Shown piece by piece: positions 17,197 through 25,497 of a DNA stretch of 64,000 bases. The stretch's first letter is position 1. Every line of letters begins with the position of its first letter. Source of the DNA: Faecalicatena_A orotica (GTDB lineage: Bacteria > Bacillota > Clostridia > Lachnospirales > Lachnospiraceae); NCBI RefSeq assembly GCF_040545875.1, contig NZ_JBEPMR010000011.1. One strand, 5' to 3'. Both the position numbers and the translations under genes were made by a program. The notes below the pieces were generated by a model that did no database searches, was not told the DNA's origin, and worked only from the letters and a program-made list of their open reading frames with translations.

Positions 17197-17376
17197 TTGG
17201 CAGGAAATACAGATTATAAAAATAAATGGCAGTCTGAAAATAGGGAAAGAATCAATCTCGTTGTCCCCAAAGGCTACAAAGAAACAGTACGAAAACACGC
17301 AGATATGGCAGGTGAATCTGTCAATGGTTTTATTAAAAAGGCTATTGATGAACGAATAGAAAGTGATTCAGAATAG
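17197..17376 (+). CDS. ribbon-helix-helix (Arc-like) small protein, antitoxin-like
   Basis: This 59-residue basic protein has an RINLVVPKGYKETVRKHA strand-helix start and ESVNGFIKKAIDERIE as second helix, the pattern of Arc/MetJ-type DNA-binding proteins often annotated as antitoxins in Clostridia. TTG 17197 has AAGAAGG 8 bases upstream and gives the usual MAGNTDYKN start; GTG 17188 overlaps that site. The two dyads in its promoter suggest self-repression. A Uma2-like gene follows 45 bases later on the same strand. Whether the pair is a toxin-antitoxin unit is not established. Confidence 0.72.
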   Translation: MAGNTDYKNKWQSENRERINLVVPKGYKETVRKHADMAGESVNGFIKKAIDERIESDSE

Positions 17377-17421
17377 CAGCCGCCACTCTGTCAATACTAT
17401 TTCATGGAAGGATGTGTTAGA

Positions 17422-17976
17422 ATGCCATTACCAAACCAGAAGAAAAAATACACTATTGAAGATATCTACGCACTGCCTGACGGGATACGTGCCGAACTGA
17501 TTGACGGACAGATATACTACATGGCACCGCCTAACCGTAGACATCAGGAAATCTTAGGCTCACTTTATAGAAAGATAGCTGATTACATTGACCGAAAAGA
17601 TGGCTCATGCAAGCCCTATATTGCCCCCTTCGCCGTGTTCCTGAATGAGGATGATAAAACCTATGTGGAGCCTGATATCAGCGTAATTTGTGACCCAGAC
17701 AAGCTGACAGACAATGGCTGTGCTGGTGCCCCTGATTGGGTGATTGAAATTGTCTCACCGGGCAGCAAACGCATGGACTATTCCATAAAGCTATTCAAAT
17801 ACCGTTCTTCAGGGGTCCGTGAATACTGGATTGTAGACCCTGATAAGAACCGAATTACCATTCATGACTTGGAGCATGAAGACGTAAACGAATATACCTT
17901 CTCTGATTCCATCAAAGCTGGCATCTATGATGACCTGTCAATTGACTTCGGACAACTGAACATCCAGCCATTGTAA
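17422..17976 (+). CDS. Uma2-family putative endonuclease (DUF820)
   Basis: This 184-residue protein has the PD-(D/E)xK-like Uma2 core: VEPDISVICDPDKL (Glu83, Asp85), GAPDWVIEIVSPGS (Glu109) and a KLFKY segment (Lys123/126), then GVREYWIVDP. The family is widespread, often multi-copy, and its biological target is unknown. ATG 17422 is chosen because GAAGGA lies 9 bases upstream; ATG 17404 contains that site. It lies downstream of the RHH gene and ends 31 bases before repeat copy B, which would terminate it. Confidence 0.82.
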   Translation: MPLPNQKKKYTIEDIYALPDGIRAELIDGQIYYMAPPNRRHQEILGSLYRKIADYIDRKDGSCKPYIAPFAVFLNEDDKTYVEPDISVICDPDKLTDNGCAGAPDWVIEIVSPGSKRMDYSIKLFKYRSSGVREYWIVDPDKNRITIHDLEHEDVNEYTFSDSIKAGIYDDLSIDFGQLNIQPL

Positions 17977-18007
17977 GCAAACGCCAGCCAGTTAAATTAA
18001 TATTTTT

Positions 18008-18057
18008 ATAATACATGCCGGGAGCCGCAAAAGCGACTACCCGGCATCCTCCCTTTT
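18008..18057. repeat. 50-bp repeat, copy B (acts as uma2 terminator)
   Basis: Identical to 17005-17054. Here it is followed by CCCTTTTAAGGGCTTTTT, a second small hairpin plus U-tract, just after the Uma2 stop. Confidence 0.85.
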
Positions 18058-18094
18058 AAGGGCTTTTTCTGATATTCCGCTGTCCATTTCCCTG

Positions 18095-18811
18095 TTATTC
18101 TTCATCTGCCTGCTTATACGTCAGATATATATCCTTACCGCTGATGTTTTTCCCACCGTCCGCCGCTGCTTTTACCGTGCAAATCCCGGTCAGCGCCAGC
18201 ACGATCGCCAGTATGATAAGTATTGTTTTTTTATTCTGCTTTTTTACTCGTTTCAATGTTATATTGGGTAACTCTTTTTGAACTTGCTTTAGATTTTCGT
18301 ACTTCTTTTTCGAATTTTCACCGAGACACTTTTCAATGATTCCAGATAGTAGATATGTCTCTCTTCTTGTTAGGGTTATGTAATCCTCTGTCCGGGCGAG
18401 CATGAACTGTATCGTCTTCCCCAGATTATAAAAGTCTTCATCCGGCGCGGTATTTTCCACAGCAGAAGCCGGACTGAGAAAATGTTTCCTCATCGCAGGC
18501 ATCTGCATGTTCTTGAAGACAAAGCCACTGCTCTTGGAGCTCAGGTCCAGCAGCATGATTTTTTCCTCTTCCGTGACAAGAATGCTGTAAGGATTCAGAT
18601 ACCGGTAACACTTCCCGTTTTGATACCTGTGGTATTTCTCCAGTTCATACACCAGCTGCTTAAACCATTTAAATAGCTGTTCCTTCGTGATGCCCCCGCT
18701 GTCTCCCAGCCTTTGAATGAGCAGCCGCCCCCGCTCACAATCCATACTGGCCCTGCATTTTCCCCCATGCTCCACAAATTTTAAAACATCATAACTTTCT
18801 GCTGTTATCAA
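18095..18811 (-). CDS. membrane-anchored pseudokinase-like protein
   Basis: This about 238-residue protein resembles the C-lobe of an Hsk/Ser-Thr protein kinase: YRYLNPYSILV (residues 68-78) in place of HRDLKPxNILV, IMLLDLSS (about 85-92) in place of VKLxDFG, and DEDFYNLGKTIQFML in place of the SDIYSLG helix. The catalytic HRD Asp is Tyr and the following Lys is Asn, so phosphotransfer is unlikely. A single membrane helix (about 194-213) and a 25-residue outer tail follow. TTG 18811 with AAAGGAG upstream is the best start; another TTG lies at 18838. EssB/YukC of type VII secretion has a comparable layout, but no other secretion gene is near. Function is unknown. Confidence 0.6.
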   Translation of the reverse strand: MITAESYDVLKFVEHGGKCRASMDCERGRLLIQRLGDSGGITKEQLFKWFKQLVYELEKYHRYQNGKCYRYLNPYSILVTEEEKIMLLDLSSKSSGFVFKNMQMPAMRKHFLSPASAVENTAPDEDFYNLGKTIQFMLARTEDYITLTRRETYLLSGIIEKCLGENSKKKYENLKQVQKELPNITLKRVKKQNKKTILIILAIVLALTGICTVKAAADGGKNISGKDIYLTYKQADEE

Positions 18812-18936
18812 CAAAACTCCTTTCCGCAGCTTAAACAATACAATCGAAAACGTTATCAGAAATGATACCGAACTTAAACATGAAATGACAGATAAACCAG
18901 ATCTATCAGAATATCTGTATCTTACCCGATTTATAT

Positions 18937-18970
18937 AAAAAATGCAAGCACTTTCGCGCCTGCATTTTTA
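18937..18970 (-). terminator. terminator of glf
   Basis: AAAAATGCA and TGCATTTTT arms lie 15 bases past the glf stop, with a U-rich end on the minus strand. Confidence 0.75.
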
Positions 18971-18984
18971 ACTTATATTTCCAC

Positions 18985-20097
18985 TTAATTCATTCCGTTC
19001 TGTATGTCTTCCAGCTTATCCAGTGCTGCTTCGACAACCTTGTCCATATCGTAATACTTATAGCCGCCGAGCCGTCCCCCGAAGATGACATTTTCTTCTT
19101 TCTCTGCCAGTTCCCTGTACTGCTCGTAAAGCTTCATATTCTTCTCGTCATTGACCGGATAGTAGGGTTCCATGCCCACTTTCCATTCCGAAGAATATTC
19201 TCTGGAAATGACGGTCTTTTCCTGCTTTCCAAACTCAAAGTGCTTGTGTTCAATAATTCTGGTGTACGGCACTTCCCTCTCCGTATAGTTTACGACAGCG
19301 TTACCCTGATAATTATCGCAGTCAAGTACTTCTGTCTCAAATCTTACGGAACGGTACTCAAGAGCCCCGAGCTGGTAGCCAAAGTACTCATCAATCATTC
19401 CTGTAAAGATGGTAGTACCGGCAATATCCGGATTTTCTTTTCTGAATTCAAAGAAATCGACCCCGGTCCTTACCTCGATTCCTTCCAGCATCTTCTCCAC
19501 AACTGCCGTGTAGCCGCCGATCGGGATTCCCTGGTATCTGTCATTAAAGTAATTATTATCATACGTGTACCTGAACGGAAGACGCTTGATGATAAACGCC
19601 GGGAGCTCTTTACAGTCTCTCCCCCACTGCTTCTCGGTGTAGCCTTTAATCAGCTTCTCATATACATCGCGTCCGCCAAGGGAAAGCGCCTGCTCCTCCA
19701 GGTTCTGCGGCTCCGTGATCCCGGTCTCCGCCACCTGCTTTGCAATCATGTCTTTTGCTTCCTGGGGAGTCCTGATTCCCCACATCTTGCTGAATGTATT
19801 CATGTTGAATGGAAGATTATACAATTCATCTTTATAGATTGCAATCGGTGAGTTGATGTAGTTATTAAACTCTGCAAACTGGTTCATGTAATCCCAGATT
19901 CTTTTGCTGGATGTGTGGAAAATGTGTGCTCCATATTTGTGCACATGGATTCCCTCGATATCCTCGCAATATATATTACCTGCTATATGATCGCGCTTGT
20001 CGATCACAAGACACTTCTTCCCGCTTTTATTCAGTTCATGTGCCATTACCGCACCGTAAAGGCCTGAACCAACTATCAAATAATCATACTGATGCAT
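18985..20097 (-). CDS. glf: UDP-galactopyranose mutase
   Basis: This 370-residue flavoenzyme converts UDP-galactopyranose to UDP-galactofuranose for cell-surface glycans. It has the FAD-binding N terminus YDYLIVGSGLYGAVMAHELN, the GLF signature with HKYGAHIFHT near residue 55, and conserved RLPFRYTYDNNYFNDRYQGIPIGGY pieces near residue 185. The length is typical. GGAGGGC lies 5-6 bases before the ATG. It stands alone here, so the glycan it serves is encoded elsewhere. Confidence 0.95.
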   Translation of the reverse strand: MHQYDYLIVGSGLYGAVMAHELNKSGKKCLVIDKRDHIAGNIYCEDIEGIHVHKYGAHIFHTSSKRIWDYMNQFAEFNNYINSPIAIYKDELYNLPFNMNTFSKMWGIRTPQEAKDMIAKQVAETGITEPQNLEEQALSLGGRDVYEKLIKGYTEKQWGRDCKELPAFIIKRLPFRYTYDNNYFNDRYQGIPIGGYTAVVEKMLEGIEVRTGVDFFEFRKENPDIAGTTIFTGMIDEYFGYQLGALEYRSVRFETEVLDCDNYQGNAVVNYTEREVPYTRIIEHKHFEFGKQEKTVISREYSSEWKVGMEPYYPVNDEKNMKLYEQYRELAEKEENVIFGGRLGGYKYYDMDKVVEAALDKLEDIQNGMN

Positions 20098-20265
20098 TTC
20101 GCTGCCCTCCTAATATTGATTCCGCTTCCGGTCCTCTGGACCCGCCCTTCAGAACCTTGGTATTCCGAGCATTATTATAACATCAAAACGACATAATGTA
20201 CATACATTGTATATAAATCCCCGCCATCACATTTAGTCATTTTCACCATAAAGTTATTTTTTTCG

Positions 20266-20294
20266 TTTACAAATTGAGCATTATGCACTAAACT
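20266..20294 (+). promoter_or_regulatory. probable pfp promoter
   Basis: TTTACA and TAAACT are spaced by 17 bases, about 70 bases before the start codon of the PFK gene. No operator is evident. Confidence 0.45.
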
Positions 20295-20362
20295 AGATAT
20301 ATGAGTTGTTTCCTTTCGAAGGAAGCATGACTGACAATAATAATGACACGGAGGTAACAGAC

Positions 20363-21595
20363 ATGAAAGGAAATGTAATAGTAGGACAATCAGGAGGCCC
20401 TACCGCCGCGATTAATTCAAGCCTTGCAGGCGTATACCGCACCGCAAAAGACCGCGGTGCCCAGAAAGTATATGGTATGCTGCATGGAATTCAGGGACTG
20501 ATGCAGGAGAGGTATATCGACCTGTCAGAATATATCCAGACAGAACTGGATGCCGAGCTGCTTAAGAGGACACCGGCAGCTTTCCTCGGCTCCTGCCGCT
20601 ATAAACTGCCGGAGATTCATGAGGACGGAACTGTATATGAAAAGATTTTTGCCATACTGAACAAGCTGAATATTGAAGCCTTTATTTATATCGGCGGCAA
20701 CGATTCGATGGACACGATAAAGAAACTGTCCGATTACGCGATAGTGACAGGTCATCCAACACGCTTTATCGGCTGCCCGAAGACGATTGACAATGACCTC
20801 GCCCTCACCGACCATACACCGGGATTCGGAAGCGCTGCCAAGTACATCGGAACATCCGTGAAGGAAATCATCCGTGACAGCTTCTGTCTGGAATATGAGA
20901 AAGGACTTGTGTCTATTGTTGAGATCATGGGACGTAACGCCGGATGGCTCACAGGTGCCGCAGCTCTGGCAAAAGGTGAGGACTGCTCCGGGCCTGATCT
21001 GATCTATCTGCCGGAACTGCCTTTTGATATCGAGAAGTTTGGTGCAAAGGTCAGAGAGCTTCTGGCAAAGAAACCTTCTGTTGTAGTCGCAGTATCTGAG
21101 GGTATCCGTCTGGCGGACGGCCGTTACGTCTGCGAACTGGGACAGAGCATAGACTTTGTGGATGCATTTGGACATAAACAGCTCTCCGGTACTGCGAATT
21201 ATCTGGCAAGCTATATCGCAGGAGAGATCGGCAGCAAGACCCGCGCAATTGAACTGAGCAGCCTTCAGCGTTCTGCTTCCCACTGTGCTTCCCGTGTAGA
21301 TATTCTGGAGGCATATCAGGTAGGCGGTGCCGCCGTAAAAGCGGCGGACGAGGGAGATTCCGGTAAGATGGTTGTCATCCAGAGACTGTCTGATGATCCA
21401 TACCAGAGCGGAACCGAGGTAAAGGATGTACACAAGATTGCCAATGACGAGAAGCTTGTCCCGAGAGAGTGGGTCAACGAGGACGGCAGCTATGTAACAG
21501 ATGAATTTGTAAATTATGTGCGCCCGCTGATTCAGGGCGACGTTTCACCTGTTATGGTAGACGGAATTCCGAGACACTTATTCCGCAATATATAA
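20363..21595 (+). CDS. pfp: PPi-type 6-phosphofructokinase
   Basis: This 410-residue glycolytic enzyme is of the group A PFK fold. Two positions decide the phosphoryl donor: GGNDS instead of the GGDGS of ATP enzymes (Asp at the Gly104 position of E. coli PfkA), and PKTIDND with Lys at the Gly124 position. Both mark pyrophosphate-dependent enzymes, which work reversibly and save ATP. The catalytic TIDND Asp pair is intact. ATG 20363 (MKGNVIVGQSGG) has GGAGG 8 bases upstream; the in-frame ATG at 20306 is not supported by a ribosome site. It is monocistronic. Confidence 0.88.
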   Translation: MKGNVIVGQSGGPTAAINSSLAGVYRTAKDRGAQKVYGMLHGIQGLMQERYIDLSEYIQTELDAELLKRTPAAFLGSCRYKLPEIHEDGTVYEKIFAILNKLNIEAFIYIGGNDSMDTIKKLSDYAIVTGHPTRFIGCPKTIDNDLALTDHTPGFGSAAKYIGTSVKEIIRDSFCLEYEKGLVSIVEIMGRNAGWLTGAAALAKGEDCSGPDLIYLPELPFDIEKFGAKVRELLAKKPSVVVAVSEGIRLADGRYVCELGQSIDFVDAFGHKQLSGTANYLASYIAGEIGSKTRAIELSSLQRSASHCASRVDILEAYQVGGAAVKAADEGDSGKMVVIQRLSDDPYQSGTEVKDVHKIANDEKLVPREWVNEDGSYVTDEFVNYVRPLIQGDVSPVMVDGIPRHLFRNI

Positions 21596-21644
21596 GAATT
21601 GTATCAGGCGGTTCCGGATTTTTTAACTTTTTTCCCGGAATCGC

Positions 21645-21673
21645 TTGACAAATGTCGAAATCTATTATATACT
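21645..21673 (+). promoter_or_regulatory. tRNA-Arg promoter
   Basis: TTGACA and TATACT are separated by exactly 17 bases. The tRNA begins 31 bases after the -10. Confidence 0.85.
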
Positions 21674-21704
21674 AAATTTCGCTGTGAACGAGTTATAACA
21701 GCAT

Positions 21705-21778
21705 GTGCGCGTAGCTCAGCTGGATAGAGCGTCTGGCTACGGACCAGAAGGTCGGGAGTTCGAATCTTCTCGCGCACG
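21705..21778 (+). tRNA. tRNA-Arg (anticodon ACG)
   Basis: This 74-base cloverleaf has acceptor GTGCGCG / CGCGCAC, D-arm with AGCTCAGCTGGATAGAGC, anticodon stem TCTGG / CCAGA around CTACGGA (anticodon ACG, read as ICG), and T-arm with GTTCGAATC. The discriminator is G. CCA is not encoded (GTT follows). It is single, with its own promoter and a downstream hairpin. Confidence 0.97.
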
Positions 21779-21814
21779 TTTATATTGAGTCTTTTGGGCT
21801 CTTTATTAAAGAAA

Positions 21815-21877
21815 AAGAAAATCCTATGGGATTCAGGGCTTTTAGCACTTGATCTTTCATGGGATTTTCTTATTTTA
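21815..21877. terminator. terminator between tRNA-Arg and the convergent GGDEF-EAL gene
   Basis: AAGAAAATCCTATG and CATGGGATTTTCTT form a 14-bp stem (one G-U) with a 29-base loop. TATTTT follows on the plus strand, and an A-run on the left gives a U-run for minus transcripts. Confidence 0.75.
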
Positions 21878-21933
21878 ACGTTACGATTATAAATATCATT
21901 GGAACTGTCCAGGACCATGCTCTTTTCTCTTCT

Positions 21934-24153
21934 TTAGAAAAACCGTTTTTCAAACATCTCCGGAACGATAGGCTGCCCGAAATAGAACCCCTGTATCAGA
22001 TCGAGCCCGATATCTTTTACAATATCGTACTCTTCCGACGTCTCTACCCCTTCCATGCAGACCTGTTTTCCGACATTATGGCACAACTCTGTAATAGAGC
22101 GGATAAATGTCGCCGTAAATACATCGGAAGTCAGTCCCTTTACAAATCCTCTGTCTATCTTCACAATATCTGCCGGTGTATTCTTCAACTCAAACAGGGA
22201 CGAATACCCAACACCAAAATCATCCATTGCAACCTGTATGCCTTTTTCCTGAAGGCTTTGCAGCATATCATGCACAGTTCCATCCTGTTCAATCAGATAT
22301 GTCTCTGTGAGCTCCAGAGTGATGTTCTCGTATGGTACACCGAGCACCTCCAGTGTTTCTTCAACGAATATGATAAAATCTTCCTCCAGAAGCTGGAGGT
22401 AAGACAGATTGATGCTCATGTGGAAATCCGGTTTCAGCTTTCTCCATTCACGGCATTGTTCCACTGCCCTTCGGAAAATCCACTTGCCCACCTGAATGAT
22501 CATACCACTCTGCTCCAGAATCGGGATGAATTCCAACGGGGAGACCTGTCCAAAGGACGTACAGTTCCATCTGGCCAGCGCTTCTGCACCGTACAGGGCT
22601 TTAGTCGCGGAATCCACCTGCGGCTGGTACCTGACAGAAAACCCGGCGCACTCCCGCTCCATGCTTTCTCTGAGCAGTTCGGTCATTTCCAGTTTTCTTT
22701 CCTTCTGCTGCAATATCCGGGGTGTAAATACCGTTATTTTATTTTTCCCCATAGATTTCGATGTCTCCAGAGAATAATTGGCATATTTCAGCAATTCCTG
22801 ATAATTCTCTGAATCTCTCGGACTGATAACATACCCACCTGAAATGGTGCAATAATACTTTCTTCCATTATAATCCTGCTGCTTCTGGAACTTCTGCTGG
22901 ATACGGTTAAAAATCTCCAGGGCTTCTTCTTCATTTCCATTCAGAATCAGAATGCCAAATTCATCCCCGTCGAGACGGTATACTTTTGCATTATAAGGAA
23001 GAACAGCTGCTATCTTCTGCGCTGTCACCCTGAGAATCTCATCACCGAAAGAACGGTTGTACAGATCATTAATATTGCGGAAACTGTCCATATCAAGAAT
23101 CATAATACCAAGCTCTTTTGTGCCTTTGCCATCTACAAGATACTTCTTTGCATCCCCTTCGAATTCAAAGCGGTTATATAGTCCTGTCATATGGTCAATC
23201 TGGTCCCGGCGCCCCAGATTCGTGATCATGCCTGCAAACAGATTCGGTGCCCCCTGTTCATCGCGTATCATCCTGCCGCGGCAGCGCAGCCAGATCCACT
23301 CTCCTCTGACGTTGCGAGCCCTGTATTCTATATCATGGTACTCTGTCCTTCCGTCCGCGATTTCCTGATTGCTTTCAAGAAACCCCTGTTCATCATGAGG
23401 ATGGATAATCGTCCCCCAAAAGGCCGCTGCATTCTCGACAATCTGTCCCGGCAGTCCGAATTCCTCCACCATCGCCGGCGGATACCGGAAGATTCCCGTC
23501 TTCATACTCCCGACAAAAATATAGTCATCCGTGCTGCTTACAAGCGCATCATAGAGATGCTCCTTATCATACTCGAAATTGCGGATCCCGGAAATGCGTT
23601 CCTGCTGCTCTTCCAGTTTCTGTTTTGCCCGCATGATATGGTAACTGCGTTTCTGGATATACATCTTGGAATCAGCCTTCGCAATCACATCAGAAACCGT
23701 ATACATTTCTTCCGGATATATCTCCATGAGGCCATAGGAAAAGGAAACATCATAGAATATCCCATTCCCAGTCCTCTTCTCCTCTAAATCCGACAGAATC
23801 ATCTTCATCCGGCTGTCTGCATTTTTCTGGTCCTCGTCATAGAATGCCATCACAAACTCATCACCGCTCAGCCGGAAAACCAGATCATATGCTGCCAGCT
23901 GCCGTGTCATTGACGATGCTGCATAGCGAAGCATGTGGTCGCCTTCTCTGTGCCCGAATCTGTCATTCACCTGTTTCAGTTCATTGATATCACAGAGTGC
24001 TACAACAAGCATCTTCTTCTCGGACTTAGCTTTTTCAAGAAGTCCTTCCAGATATTCTTTCCCCGCCCTGCGGTTGAGTACCTTGGTCAGATCATCGTAG
24101 TTCGCTCTTTCCAGAAGAAGTCTGTATTCCTCTGAATTCTTCACATCCTGCAT
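21934..24153 (-). CDS. cyclic-di-GMP signalling protein, GGDEF-PAS-GGDEF-EAL
   Basis: This 739-residue cytosolic protein has a first GGDEF-like domain (about 16-170, motif SGDEF at 96-100), a PAS domain (about 200-315, ending with a PAC-like NVRGEWIWLRCRG), a second GGDEF-like domain (about 320-478, motif DGDEF at 395-399) and an EAL phosphodiesterase domain (about 490-739). The EAL domain keeps AEALAR, ELTET, DDFGVGYSS, KIDR, EGVET and QGFYFGQP, so it should hydrolyse c-di-GMP. The first GGDEF could still make it. There is no membrane segment. It starts 21 bases after trpS and is probably co-transcribed with it. Confidence 0.9.
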   Translation of the reverse strand: MQDVKNSEEYRLLLERANYDDLTKVLNRRAGKEYLEGLLEKAKSEKKMLVVALCDINELKQVNDRFGHREGDHMLRYAASSMTRQLAAYDLVFRLSGDEFVMAFYDEDQKNADSRMKMILSDLEEKRTGNGIFYDVSFSYGLMEIYPEEMYTVSDVIAKADSKMYIQKRSYHIMRAKQKLEEQQERISGIRNFEYDKEHLYDALVSSTDDYIFVGSMKTGIFRYPPAMVEEFGLPGQIVENAAAFWGTIIHPHDEQGFLESNQEIADGRTEYHDIEYRARNVRGEWIWLRCRGRMIRDEQGAPNLFAGMITNLGRRDQIDHMTGLYNRFEFEGDAKKYLVDGKGTKELGIMILDMDSFRNINDLYNRSFGDEILRVTAQKIAAVLPYNAKVYRLDGDEFGILILNGNEEEALEIFNRIQQKFQKQQDYNGRKYYCTISGGYVISPRDSENYQELLKYANYSLETSKSMGKNKITVFTPRILQQKERKLEMTELLRESMERECAGFSVRYQPQVDSATKALYGAEALARWNCTSFGQVSPLEFIPILEQSGMIIQVGKWIFRRAVEQCREWRKLKPDFHMSINLSYLQLLEEDFIIFVEETLEVLGVPYENITLELTETYLIEQDGTVHDMLQSLQEKGIQVAMDDFGVGYSSLFELKNTPADIVKIDRGFVKGLTSDVFTATFIRSITELCHNVGKQVCMEGVETSEEYDIVKDIGLDLIQGFYFGQPIVPEMFEKRFF

Positions 24154-24174
24154 CTTAATGACCCCTTTTTAAGT

Positions 24175-25260
24175 CTATCCCCGGAACCTTTCTGCCTGCG
24201 CATTGATTAATTCCTGGTCCTCAAAATAATTAATTTTCATGGCTTCCTTTACATCTTTCAATGTCTGGGCCGCTACGCTCTCAGCTTTTTCGCTGCCCTT
24301 CTTCAGTATCTCATATACATACGGGATATCCTTCTGATATTCTTTTCTTCTCTTTCTGATCGGCTCTAATTCCGCCTGAAGAACGTTGTTCAGGAAACGC
24401 TTCACCTTCATATCACCGAGGCCGCCACGCTGATAGTGTGCCTTCAATTCATCCAGATTCGCATAATCAGGCAGGAATTCCTCAAAATATTCCGGTCTGC
24501 AGAATGCATCCAGATAGGTAAACACTGTATTCCCCTCCAGTTTTCCCGGATCCTCAATCTTAATATGGGTTGGATCCGTAAACATACTGAATACTTTCTG
24601 CTTAATCTCATCCGGCTCCTCTGAGAGATAGATGCAGTTGTTCAGTGACTTGCTCATCTTTGCTTTCCCGTCAGTCCCCGGAAGCCTTAAGCATGCCGTA
24701 TTCTCCGGAAGCAGGATATCCGGCTCCACAAGAGTATCGCCATAAATCGAATTAAACTTTCTTACAATCTCCTTCGTCTGCTCCAGCATCGGCAGCTGAT
24801 CCTCACCAACCGGCACGGTATTTGCCTTGAAAGCAGTGATATCTGCCGCCTGGCTGATCGGATATGTGAAGAATCCGACCGGGATGCTTGCTTCAAAATT
24901 CCTCATCTGAATCTCCGACTTCACCGTAGGGTTACGCTGCAGTCTGGATACAGTTACCAGATTCATATAGTAAAAAGACAACTCACAGAGCTCCGGAATC
25001 TGTGACTGGATAAACAATGTTGACTTCTCCGGGTCCAGTCCGCATGCAAGGTAGTCCAGAGCCACCTCAATAATATTCTGGCGGACCTTTTCCGGATTAT
25101 CCGCATTATCAGTCAGCGCCTGTGCATCAGCTATCATAATAAATATATCTTCAAACTCTCCTGTATTCTGCAGCTCCACTCTTCGTTTCAAAGAGCCCAC
25201 ATAATGCCCCACATGCAGTCTTCCAGTAGGTCTGTCACCTGTTAACATAATCTTTCCCAT
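24175..25260 (-). CDS. trpS: tryptophanyl-tRNA synthetase
   Basis: This 361-residue class I aminoacyl-tRNA synthetase charges tRNA-Trp. It has HVGH (HIGH motif, near residue 17) and KMSKS (near residue 215), with SRLQRNPTVKSE and PISQAADI typical of the family. It is longer than the Bacillus enzyme by about 30 residues. GGAGGAAC precedes the ATG. The 240-base upstream gap contains a TATAAT on the minus strand (45 bases upstream), but no T-box sequence, so tryptophan control by T-box is not supported. Confidence 0.95.
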   Translation of the reverse strand: MGKIMLTGDRPTGRLHVGHYVGSLKRRVELQNTGEFEDIFIMIADAQALTDNADNPEKVRQNIIEVALDYLACGLDPEKSTLFIQSQIPELCELSFYYMNLVTVSRLQRNPTVKSEIQMRNFEASIPVGFFTYPISQAADITAFKANTVPVGEDQLPMLEQTKEIVRKFNSIYGDTLVEPDILLPENTACLRLPGTDGKAKMSKSLNNCIYLSEEPDEIKQKVFSMFTDPTHIKIEDPGKLEGNTVFTYLDAFCRPEYFEEFLPDYANLDELKAHYQRGGLGDMKVKRFLNNVLQAELEPIRKRRKEYQKDIPYVYEILKKGSEKAESVAAQTLKDVKEAMKINYFEDQELINAQAERFRG

Positions 25261-25403
25261 GATATATAATGTTCCTCCTAATCCATTTCTCGTAATCTGC
25301 TCACATTATACCACTAACCCCGCTTATTTGGCTACTACATAAACAGAAAAATGGGGCCAGGCAGTACAAAATGCGTTACTGTGCATGCCGTGCCGTGCAC
25401 AGC

Positions 25404-25454
25404 AGCAAAAATGCTAAAAGAGCGGGAGGCTCCCGGGCGGGTGTCTCTCGCTCT
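25404..25454 (-). terminator. terminator of the PAP2 gene
   Basis: AGAGCGGGAG / CTCTCGCTCT arms (one mismatch) are followed on the minus strand by UUUUAGCAUUUUUGC, 44 bases past the PAP2 stop. The remaining gap to trpS shows only the trpS promoter region. Confidence 0.65.
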
Positions 25455-25497
25455 CTTCAAACTTCACTGTTCTTTCAAACCGCCTGACGGATACAGC

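Noticed and set aside
17065..17298. 77-codon minus-strand frame over the RHH promoter
   Set aside because: It covers the promoter, dyads and start of the RHH gene, has no ribosome site and has no recognisable domain.
18095..18811. EssB/YukC of a type VII secretion system
   Set aside because: The layout is similar, but no ESAT-6-like, EssC or EsaA gene is in the window and the outer tail is very short. Kept as an orphan pseudokinase.
21608..21644. TTCCGG / CCGGAA hairpin after pfp as a standard terminator
   Set aside because: The arms pair well, but the T-runs lie in the loop rather than after the stem, so classical termination is doubtful.
21604..21918. 104-codon minus-strand frame containing REKIRTPDLLVRSQTLYPAE
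   Set aside because: This is the well-known false translation of the strand opposite tRNA-Arg(ACG). It has no ribosome site and covers a tRNA and its terminator.
25261..25497. T-box leader before trpS
   Set aside because: I looked for the AGGGTGG-type T-box core and a specifier stem on the minus strand and found neither; the -10 is only about 45 bases before the start.
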